DNA from: Galaxea fascicularis
Lineage: Eukaryota; Cnidaria; Anthozoa; Scleractinia; Euphylliidae
Reading direction: 5' to 3'
Assembly (NCBI GenBank): GCA_948470475.1
Contig: OX419335.1
Location: 36,144,297 to 36,208,296 of the forward strand
Length of the DNA: 64,000 bases
Position 1 is the stretch's first letter. Each line of letters starts with the position of its first letter. Below the pieces are notes generated by a model. It saw only the letters and a list, made by a program, of their open reading frames with translations. It was not told where the DNA came from and made no database searches. Position numbers and translations under genes: made by a program. Shown in pieces: positions 49,666 through 61,600 of this stretch.

Positions 49666-52600
49666 CTGAATGATAAAATGATTTACGGAGCAGATAAAAT
49701 TAGACCAAATCATGTAATCATTGCCCGAGATAAGATTAAGTTCTTTGACATACCTTCTGAGATTCATAGTAAATTCTTAGCAATTTTTGTTAAAAAGAGC
49801 CTACGTATGAAATATGCCTTTTAATATCTTACCAAGCCCAAACAAAACAAAAACGTCGAGCAATTACCCTTCAGCGCAGGATTCCAATTATCTTCTCTTT
49901 TAATGTTTCCCTTTCTTTGACCTCTACAGCATTCTCTGGGACATGTCCATGCACATAGCTTACTACAAAAATCAGGGCATAGCAGCTTTGGTCGGACCAT
50001 AAAAGGCGACACTGAAGTTGAGGACATACCCTCTGGAAAGGCATCACTCCGAATATTTCCCTCACCTAGTCTTTTCGCCAAAGTTCCTGACGTCGGTGTG
50101 TTGCTTTTACTGGCAGTTGCGCAACATTGTGGAGGACAATTGACATGGCAATTAGGATAGCAGCTATCTGGACACGGTACGGTTACTGTGTACGACATTG
50201 CATTGCGGTTGATGTCCTGTCGAGTGCTTGCACAACATGCCGCCGGGCAGGAGTTGACGCAAGTCCTGAAGCATATCTGTGGGCAGTACGGTACTGCTGG
50301 GGGAGGACTGGGTGGTAAAAAAAGAGGAGGAGGACTAGGTGCAAAAGTAATGGGAGGCGAGTGATTACAACACCGCACGAGGCAGTCTGGGGCACAATAT
50401 TTGGCACAAATGGCTGGGCACGAGTGGGATAGCTGTTGCCCTTCGGTGATCTGTTGCCCCTGTAAAGATATATAGATGCCTTCAGTGAAATTGTGGCCAT
50501 CATAATCATCCTCTCTACAATTCATCATGGGCAAAACTACCACAAACGGTGCTATCAACTTGCACTTTACCAGTGACACCCTTCTCTTGACTTGAGTCCC
50601 TGCTGCCTTGACAGAGGAAGAGTCATAAACAGATGCCTCGTTAACATGGTAACACGTCAATAAATTTTTGTACAGACCGCAGGAAGCCAATTCTTACGTA
50701 TATACTGTGCTACTGTACTAGCTACAACGAGTTGCAAAAATACTTGAGTCGACACTGTACATCATTTTGGTCTTTAACCATGTTTCCATGATCTTAAGCT
50801 TTTTCTCCCCCTCCCCCTCTTATCAAAGTTGGTAACAGTGCAACACCATGCTCGAAACTTTGAGGAACAACTTTGAAAGGGGGAGAGGGAGGGGCTGTGT
50901 GTTGTATCACACAGATTTCTTAGCAGCAGCGTTTTAGAGAAAGCGAAAGATGTTTTTCACTGTGAATGTCTCAACAATTTTGCAACTGGTTGTAGCAATA
51001 TACAATATTAGACATTGTTTTAATCTCTTAGTTATTACCTGGGAGGGCTGCGCTACTGCTACCTGTCGTGTTTGACCACTTGTTTTGGTTGATGCAACCT
51101 TTACACAGCAATAATCTGGACACGCGTCTACACACTTTCCGTCACAGTCGGAGGCGCATGGAGAAAATGCAATCTTTGGCTGAGGAACCGAGCCAGGTGC
51201 GTCCCCTGGCAAACATTAAATTGTTACGTAATAATTGAATACTAGCTAACAAAATCTTAACTGCATTCTTCAACATAAACTGTTAAATTTCTTTATAGTT
51301 CCATAAACCATTTGCTGAAAATTGTTACCCTGACACTCGAGACGACCGTATTAGTGCCACAATACTCCGGCAAACAAACTCAAATTACTCAAATTAAAAG
51401 ACTAAAGATTGTTTACGAAGTACAGTAAAAACCCGCGTGTAAGAACCTAGAAAATTAAGAACCTCCTGCCAGAAATTTGTTACTTTAAAACCCCAAAATA
51501 TAAGAACCTGTTTAGCCAAAAAAATTCCAACAGGGTCTTATAGGTGAGGTTAAACTATTTTAGTTATAATATTTTACCGAAAAGGTTGTCTTTAGAGATA
51601 AAAAAATTGCACAGTGAATAACTAAAAATGCACAATGTATATTAAATGTGAACTTCTAAAAGAATGTATCATTTGTATGTAATCTTGGTCTTGGTTTACG
51701 TGTTCCATGCCTGTATAATCTTGCAGCTCATTTTTTATATAAACCAATACAGAAAACACAAAGCCATTTCTTCAGTTGCAAGTTTAGATCTGGCATTTTC
51801 TGATATATAACTGGTTTGTTCTTGATTATAAGCATTTATTCTATAAAATAACAGTTTATAATGAAGAACAAACCATATATTATACTATTTTCTACTCCGT
51901 AAATTTTAAGAACCTAATTAAGAACCTACTTAGCCTAAAATTCCCGTAAGTACCCCAAAATGTAAGAATCTGTTTTGCCAAACTCTAAAGAAGTAGGTTC
52001 TTACACGCGGGTTTTTACTGTAACTAAGATACATGCGGTTTTAGAAATTGTTACCTCCACAGTAGCCCCACTGTTTGTCGACGTCATAGTTGTATGTTGT
52101 GGCGCACCATGGTTTGGTTTCATCCTGTGTAGTGCAAGTCGTGTACATCTTCCCGCCATATATGAATGGAAAATGACAACAGTTACCATTAGAATTTCCA
52201 CCGTAACAAAGAAAGCAGCTGGCACAGAATCCCCACTGTTTATCTGCGTCATAACGTTCCGTTGTTGCACACCAACGGTAGCCTCGTTCCGCTCTGGTAC
52301 AGCGGTGTTGTGGGACTCCTCGATAAATAAATGGAAAAATACAGCAAGCACCATGCGACGTTCCTCCGTGAGTGGGCATGCAACCTGTTAGGTTAATAAC
52401 AGACTGAATGACTGAATATTTACTGGAGATTCGCAATTCCTACTTAAAGTTCTCACCATCAAAATTGAAACTGACGTCTATTTTTCCTTCATAAAAACAG
52501 TGCAAGGTATGATATGCTGTATGGTGTGGCATGGAATGGCATCAGCGGAGTGGTACGGTATGGTATGCCATGGCATGGCATGGCATGACATAGCATAACA

Positions 52601-55600
52601 TAGCATGGCGTGGCATGGCATGGCATGGTATTTGCATAAAAGGGAAGTAAAATGACGAAACCAATGTAATTGTGTTTGAATTTTAGACACCCTTGATATT
52701 GATTTAACAGCTTGATGTTCGTAAAAGATCCAAAGATATCGAATTACACATCGCTCAAAGAGAATATGAAAATTTTTGTCATACCAACGTCAAGCTTGGC
52801 AACGAAAAAAAAACAGAATACGTAAAAAGGCAAAGAAAAAGCGACTTACCCTGAATTGGTAATGGCGCTAAAAGACAAATCAAACCGAGAAAAATCAAAT
52901 TAAATAAAATCAATTGAGAAAACAAGCCTCATTTCAACTTCATGAATGAATTGTTTGTAATGTGTATGGCACTGCTGCCGATCTTGGGAAGTCATTTAAA
53001 AATAGAACAAGCTACAATGAAAATCAATATACAAACTGATTTTTGCTAATCCCATAAAATACTGTGTTTTTCTCGTAATGAAAACAAGCGACCAATGCGT
53101 CTTTTATTTACCTGATCTCTGTTCTTGCCATCATAGTCTTGTAACCATGGCACCACATCTCCTCAAACATTTGCCAAGTTCATGTAAGGGACACCGAGTA
53201 AAAAAAGCCTTGGAACTTCACCCAACTGAACGTCCAAGGACGAATTTTTGTCTCTATATTCATTAATCCCAGCTATCAGAATTCACAAGGTTAGCTTGAG
53301 AAATTTTTACGTTGATGACGTTATCACTTGAATTTTCTTGTTAATGCAAAAGGTTGCCTCACTTAACAAGCTCGCAATCTTGGATCTTACAACCTGGTTA
53401 TAGTGCATATGCTGCATTGGTGATAAGCAAGAAAAAGCGACTTTTATTCCCCACTCACCTGTAACTGGAGGAACAGTCGTTAGAGTAGGCAATGTTGGTA
53501 AAGTAACTGGATCAACCTTTGAAGGGCTTCTTGGAGGGACAGAGGTTGGAGCACAAGGTTTTGGAGAGCCTGGAAAGCATGGAGGTGGAAGAGAAGGACG
53601 GGTCGGGGACGGGACAGGAGGATGAGTCGGGGATGGAACAGGACCGGGAGCACAAGGAGGTGGAGTTCCGGGCGAGCATGGAGGAGGAACTGGTGGACGT
53701 GTGGTAGGTTTACATGGAGGAATACCTGGATGGAGCGGACCAGGAGTTGGTGCACAAGATGGAGGCTGAATAACGGGTGGTGTAGTAGGAAGGCATGGGC
53801 GGGGTGTAGTTTTGGAGACCCCTGGTACTTCTGGACCACAAGGATGAGTAGTTTTTGGTTTCTTTGGTTTTTTGGGCCTCTTTGGTGGAGGCGGTGGCTT
53901 AGCCGGCGGTATTGGTGGTGGAGATGGCTCTGGTGGTGGAGGTGGTGGAGGTGGTGGTGCTGGTGCCATGGTCGGTGTGGGCGGATGGCGTGGTGGTGGA
54001 GAAGGACTATGAATATGGATGTGGAAATATGTTGGAGGCGAAGGAGGTGGTGGAAGGGTAGCAGGTATAGGAGGTGGAGCCGGCGGTAGAGTTGCTTCGG
54101 GAAGTTTAAGTGAAGGAGGTGTAGGTTTTTTAGCTGTTGTCGTAGGCACCGTTGGTAGCGTTGGCTTGGTTGTTGAAGGATCTGAAATTAGATAAATGTT
54201 TAATTCGTTCATTTATTCAAGTAATTTGTTTTCTAAAAGCAACCAACAAGTGTATGCCACTATCCCTAATACTGTAGTTCTACACTCACGTGGCTTAGGT
54301 TTTGATGTTATTGTAACGCTGATATGGTGATCGCAATGAATGCCCGGAACAGCATAAACAACTTTCTTGCCATCCAAGAAAATGTCTCGTTTTCCATATA
54401 GATCTTTGGCCCAGAACTTTACAACGATTTTCGACAATTTTGATAACTCGGGCTTTGGAAGGTCCAAATACAACTGCTGTGTGTCATCCAGTTCGCCCGA
54501 TGTCTGTGAAATAAATCGTGTAAAAAGGTCTTTCAATGAAGCAGCTGCTAGTAGCCCAAGGGCAAAACCGCCCCAAACTGCAAGAGGCCTTGACTCTAAT
54601 CTATTACATTTTTAAGAAAACAAGCCCAATGTATTTTTTAATTTTGTCAATTTTTTCAATGATTACTTTATCGAAATTATTAAAAGTCGACTTTCTATGA
54701 ACACTGTGAGCAGAAGAAAGGTTTTCTGGCACGTAATGTCAATTTGGACGATTTGCAGAAAGCACGCCAGATCATCCTAGACCTTCGTCTTAGAAATTAT
54801 AAACTAACCTCCGAAAGCATTTCTCCTGATGAACGAGAAATCTGGTCTCGTCTGCCTGGAATTTGTTCCAAACCAATAAAATTTCCATTTCGAATGACGT
54901 AGTGAAGATGTATTTCAGGACCAGTGACTAAGTAGCCTTCTGGCTTAAGACTGGAATAGAGAATGAATGGCACACCAGCATCGTTCCAAAAGTGAAACTT
55001 TAGGCAAGGCTCTACATGTTGGAATCAAAAGACAAGCTCATCACATTTTGTTTTCAAAAAAGCACGTATTAAACATCTTTGTACTTGTTGTTTTGATTAT
55101 CGTTTCCGCGGAAAATCCACCAACATCTAAATAAGGAAGACATGACAAGAATAAATCGCCTTTTTCCTTCTCAAGTTCTTTGGCAAACTCACTGGGTTGG
55201 GCCAGGCAAACAAGTCCATAGAAATACATACAAATGTCTCTGGCTCATGAGATGGATAATTTTTCCGATCGGAAATTGCAGGACATTGAAAAGGTTGCAG
55301 GTGATTTTTAACTTAGATGTGAACGATTTGTCCTGGATAGAAATAAATAGAGATAGTCAGACAAACAAATTCAGACAAACAGACCGACAAAAACAAACAA
55401 ACTAGAAGCAGTGGAGAAACGATTTACCAGGATGTTTATGTAACGTGGTTGGGGTGACTGTGGGAAGAGTTGTTGGTGTTGTTACGTTTGCGTGCTTTGG
55501 GGTTGGCGTTGTTATCTGAGGACCAGGAGCCTCGGGGGGCTGAATGACATCGAAGCAGTTCATTTGTGCGTTCTCATTTGGTGCCAGAGGTCTTAAGGCA

Positions 55601-58600
55601 AACGAGCATTTTTTCAGCCAAGTTAAGGAAGCCATATTGAAGTCGGTAACGATCGCTGTTCGGTGATAGTCCTTATTTTCGCTTCTGCAAATGTACCATC
55701 CTTTCCGCATAAGGCTAAACTGAAATGCCCCCGGCAACGAAAATACTTGAAAAAAGGCCGCGCTTGCATCATACTCTAGCATTTAAAATTAGGGAAACAA
55801 GACAAGTCAATGAATATTGTTGGTCAGTAGCGTTTCATATATATATATTTAGTTTAGGTTGAGCGTGCGTGATTTTATCCATGCTCGTGCAGCACCAGGG
55901 TCAGACCTGCCAAACCGTGAAAAGAAAATCTGGAGACCCATGAATAAAAATCTGGAGATTCTGCAAAAAGGAGTGATAATCTATTTTTTCCCGATCAAGA
56001 TTGCCTCTAATTTTTTTCGACATTTTGCTCCGATTGCGATCGCTTTCCCGTGTTACACATGAACTTGCAAAGCCAGGCTCAGCATGGAATCGAGCTGCAA
56101 AAAATTACTGGCAGAGGCCCAGGAACTACGCCTTGCGACTGAGAAATGAAACCTAGAAAGCTGTGAACACGTTTCTCAGTTCTTCAACCAATCAGATTGC
56201 GTGATGAAACCGCAAGAAGAAAGCACCAATCAAAAATGTCATTAACGTTGCAGGTTGCGGTTTCAGAGCAACCTTGTCTCTGATTGGTTGGTTCTTTTGC
56301 AACACAAGCTTTAAATTTTTTTCCAGTTTTTACGGTATTCTAAGTTTCAGAGTAATGATGTATCCCCTAATATAATGTGAATTTTGCATTTTTCGGCCAA
56401 ATCCATGTAAAATCGCACAGCTCTGAATTCTAATTGGACATGGTTCTCTAATTAACAAATGGTAAACGCCATAGCGTGTACTATTGAGTTATGGATGCAC
56501 GCGCGAGGTTGCTAAGCACGAAAGAAGCGTAAGAGTCGCACGAGGCGATAGCCGAGTGCGACACTAGCTTCTTGAGTTTTTGGTTTTTGGTCAACAGAAG
56601 TTTAATTCACTCTACTAATAATAGAATTAAGAGATTCAGAAAGGTTAGTACCTTCTTAACCTATTCCCATTGGCATCCCAAATGTGTAGGAAGAATATGT
56701 TGGTGTTGGTGTTTTGTATCTGTGGTGCACTGTGTGTTCTCGTATCCCTTTTCCTTTTCAGGGGCAGTGAAGTTTGTTTTTATGACCATTTTAGTGATCT
56801 TGTTTATTTTTCTACTGTATTTAGTTTATGTGTAGCTGGTATCCATTTTTTGTGTTTTAAACACGTTTCTATTATGCAACCAAGACCCCATTTTATGCTC
56901 ATTTACACCTCTGATTTCTCCTATTGTTCCTTATTCCTGCAATTCCACTGTCACACAGTGAATTGGATTGATCAATTATTTTCAAGTTAATCTCACTAAA
57001 TGTAAAAGGTTTGAGTAATTTCCGGAAAAGAAGAACCATCTTCCTCTGGTGCCGAAAACGTAATGCCGACTTTGTATTTCTACAAGAAACACATTCCACC
57101 ATAGCAACAGAGAATAAATGGAAAAATGAATGGGGCGCAGAGACAATAACCTGCCACGGTAGTTCTAACTCACGGGGTGTTGCAATTTTGATAAAAAATG
57201 GGGTTGACTGCACCATCCATCGTAAGATCTTAGATCCACTGGGGCGCTACATTATTCTCAAAGCTCAAATCCAAGAGAAAACCTATGTACTGATAAATGT
57301 ATATGCACCAAACAAAGACAAGGACTTGGTGAAATTTTTTGATAATTTACTCTCAATCTTGACGAATGAAAACCTAGATTCTGAAGATAATATTATTTTG
57401 GGAGGAGACTTAAATTGTCCACTTAACCCGCTACTCGATAAAAAAGGTGGAATATTTACCAAAAGGAAACTAGTCACCTCTTGTATTGACAGCTTTCAAA
57501 GTAAATTAGACCTAGTGGATATTTGGAGAATCAAACACCCAGATTCAAAAAGCTTCACATGGAGTCAAAAATCTCCAAGGATTTTCTGTCGGTTGGACTA
57601 CTGGCTGATATCAAATAATTTAAGCGACTTTGTTGGATCGACTAAAATCGTCTCTGCGGTCCAAACAGATCATGATGCAATATCCTTAGAATTCGGAAAG
57701 TTAGAGAGTGAACTCAAAGGCCCTGGGATCTGGAAAATGAATTGTTCTTTACTCGATGATGAAGAATATGTAAACAATGTAACAAAAACAGGCTGTTATT
57801 ACTTTGATTGAGAAAAAAGGAAAAGATCGCTCCCTCCTTGAAAACTGGCGTCCAATATCCCTTGTTAATGTAGATGCAAAAATTATGTCCAAAGTAATTG
57901 CTTCAAGAATAAAAAATGTTTTACCCTACATTATTCACCACAATCAAACAGGATATGTCAAAGATCGTTTTATAGGTGAAACGATTCGATCCATTTTTGA
58001 CATAATGGATTTCTCAGTCAATGAAAACATCCCTGGTTTATTGTTATTCATCGATTTTCAAAAAGCATTCGATAGTGTAGAATGAAATTTTCTCTGTGAG
58101 AGTCTTAAAATGTTTAACTTTGGTGAAAATTTCCTCCGTTGGGTGAAAACATTCTATAATGATATTCAAAGCTGTGTTATGAATAACGGTACCATCTCTA
58201 ATTTTTTTACTCTGGAACGTGGTGTTAGACAGGGAGACCCGCTGTCTCCTTATCTTTTCACAATTGTGGTGGAAATTTTAGCAATTTCCATTCGACAAAA
58301 CGAAGCGATCAAAGGAATTAAAATTGGAAACGAGGAAACAAAGCTCTTACAGTTTGCTGACGACACAACGGCTGTTCTTGCAGACACAGATTCAGCCGTA
58401 AAGCTATTTGAAATACTAAATTTATTTGAAATTATTTCAGGACTCAAGATTAATTGTTCGAAAACTGAAGGCATGTGGATTGGTTCATTGAGAAATCATA
58501 AAGCAAAACCCTTTGGTATTAAATGGCCTGATGAGCCAATAAAAGCTTTAGGTGTTTATTTTACATATAACCAGAAACTGCTTAAAGAAAAGAATTTTAT

Positions 58601-61600
58601 TGAGCGTTTGGATTCAGTTAAAAAACTAATTAACATTTGGTCCTCTAGAGGTTTATCGATTTACGGAAAGGTGACAATAATCAAATCTTTTCTTATCCCT
58701 AAGTTTGTTTATGTTTGTTCAGTGCTACCGACTCCTAAGGAACTGATAAAAGAACTAAATAAGTTATTGTTTCAATTCTTGTGGAAAGGTACAGATAAAG
58801 TGAAAAGAGTGTCAGTGATAAACGAATATGAGGAAGGAGGTTTGAGAATGATTGATCTTGAATGCATGGTCAAATCGTTAAGACTTGCTTGGTTGAGGCG
58901 AATTTTTAGTGAAATCAGTGGACCATGGAAGAGCTTCCTACAACACCTCTTGAGTCCCTTAGGAGGCTTCTTTTTTTTGGCTTGCAATTATAACATATCT
59001 GATTATACAATTGCTCCTCAATTTTATAACGAACTCTTGTCTTGGTGGTCAGAGTTCCGTCGGACTTTTGCGACAGAAAAGAATTGGACGAATATTATTT
59101 GGAATAACTGTGAAATCAGAATAGACAATAAGCCTGTCCACTACAAAAACTATTACGAAGCTGGAATTGTATATACCCAAGACCTTTTGTTTAATTTAAA
59201 TGTTTCAGATGCCTATAATCACCTCTCGAACAAAATAAATAAAACAAACATTTTACAGTTGGCTGGCCTACGTCGGTCTATTCCATCTCCTTTAAGAGAT
59301 AAAGATTGGCTTCCATCAATAAATCCTCCAACGTTCGTGATTGATGACAATATATTTGACGTAACTACAAAGAAGTCAAAAGAATTCTATGCTCTACTTA
59401 TCAGGGACAAAGCACAACTTCCTTATACCGCTTATAAATTACAGAGCGATTTTAATCTTACTAGTGACCAATTGAAACAAATTTTCCAGTTACCTCACTC
59501 CGTCACTCTTGAATCGTATGTTAAAGCTTTTCAATACAAAGTTCTTAACTCAATTCTTTATACAAACACCAAGTTATACAAAATAGGTTTTATAACTAAT
59601 GATTTATGTAGTTTCTGCAAAGGTCAGCCTGAATCACTAAACCATCTGCTCTTCCACTGCCCCTATTCTAAGCAGTTCTGGAAGGATTTTGAAATTTACT
59701 GGTGCATTATTTCGAGCCAAAGAATCCGCCTTTCCCTGCAAAATGTGCTTGTTGGAATTATTACTGAAACTACTGACCCGTTACATGTAATGCTAAACTA
59801 TTTTATAATAATTGGAAAGTTTTTCTTGTGGAATTGCAGAAATAAGCAAATTCTTCCCAACATTCATGGATTTCGAGCAAAAATTGTTGCTAAATATGAA
59901 ACTGAAAAAATAATCAGTAGGAAAGACTTCTTTACAAAAAAATGGATACTGTCTCCTTATCTATCTTAACTAGCTCACTGTTCCTATCATTACGCTACTT
60001 TCTTTATTGTATCTATGCTGTATACTGCTATCATATATATTAAGTACCGTTCTGTAAGTAGTGTATAAGTGTATTGTAACTGAGTAGTTTGTAAGTTGCC
60101 CGAGCTCCCTATTGCCGTCAATGTATGTAAAGTTGTGTAAATGATGTAAGTAATTGTGTAAGTAATGCTTTTTTTTTTTGTAAATAAACATATCTGTTTG
60201 GAAAAAAAAAAAAAAAAAAAAATGCGCGAGCTCTTACTTTTTATAGATATGGCGTGTGTTGCTTACGCACGCGCGCGCTCGGCTAAAACCCTTTCGAGCC
60301 TCCTTAAGCGAGTTTGTAGAAGTTTTTGAAAGGAAAGTATGACGCGTACAAGCAGCTCATTTGCATAATGCAGCGCGTGCACTTTCAAGTCGGAGTCGGT
60401 GTTTTCATTTGTCAAGACAAATATTTATTTCGTTATCTTTGATGTTGTGGTAAAAAACAAATCGAACGTCGTTTAGCGTGGGCTGTACTCTTATCGACAA
60501 CGATACGCGTCATCACAGTGGTCAAAATGCCGAGCGAGTTCACAACAAATTGAGCTACATCACAAACCGCGCGCTTTGCTTTAGTTATTGAGTACGTCAG
60601 CAGCATACACCCATGGGCAAATTGTAGATGCTGAATTAGCCAATCAGAGCGCGCGCTTTGCCCTAGTTATGTTATAAAATGCTTTGACTTACTAAACTTG
60701 GGGTCTCCTTGTTTCCCCAAGACAAATCTATAGTTCTTTTGTCGAACATAATGGCCGGGAGCGCACACTGACTCAAATGATATTGTCTGATGTTCTCCAG
60801 TACCCTTGTCAAATCCTGGAATATGCACCACGAACGCCTAAAGAATATTCATGCAGAGAAGAGCCTCAATGGTAAAAAAAATGTACCGTGGAAAATCTTG
60901 GATATTTTACGAAAAAGAGAGCAGTGGCTTCATTTATTCCATTTTTGAAGCCTGGCATACCGATATAGAAAATATTCCAACATAATAACATAAACTGGAA
61001 AACCTGAGGTGCAAAACTGATGTTTTGGTGTCATCAAGACGCCATTGTCAGGAGGTAAATCGGACTCAGTAAAAGCAAAAGTACTCTTGTAATTTTGTCA
61101 TTCGTTACGATGTCTATTATGTTAATGATTGAACCCGGCATTAGTCTCGCATAATAGTTCCTTTTCCTATTTACCTTGACATCGTCATGATGACACCGAA
61201 ACGTAGGTATATCTCGTTGGCGTTTACCGTTTATGTATAATCATACTTTCACTAATAATTCCAATGGATGTGAACTTCTCAGAAGATAGCTGGTCTTGTA
61301 CTCTCAGGCCCCGTCCACACTACTGCGTTTTCGTATGAAACGCATACTTTTTTATCCTTGTTGCGCCTTGCGTCCACACTAATAAGATCGAAATCGGAGG
61401 TTTTCGAACATGTTCTCCAGAGTGGAGGTTTTTTAAAACGGAGGTTCAGCGTATTAGTGTGGACGGGTGAAAAAGGGGGTTTTCGAAAACACTTGAGTCA
61501 CGCCATTTGCATGTCCCGGTAGGAATAGCTACTCACGCGTAGCCGCAAAGAAAGTACGGTCGAGCAAAGACTGGTGACGAGAACGGATTTTTTTTCCTTC

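Noticed and set aside
53519..54089. Trp/Arg-rich and other frames opposite the gene B Pro exon
   Set aside because: Antisense shadows of a Pro-rich exon.
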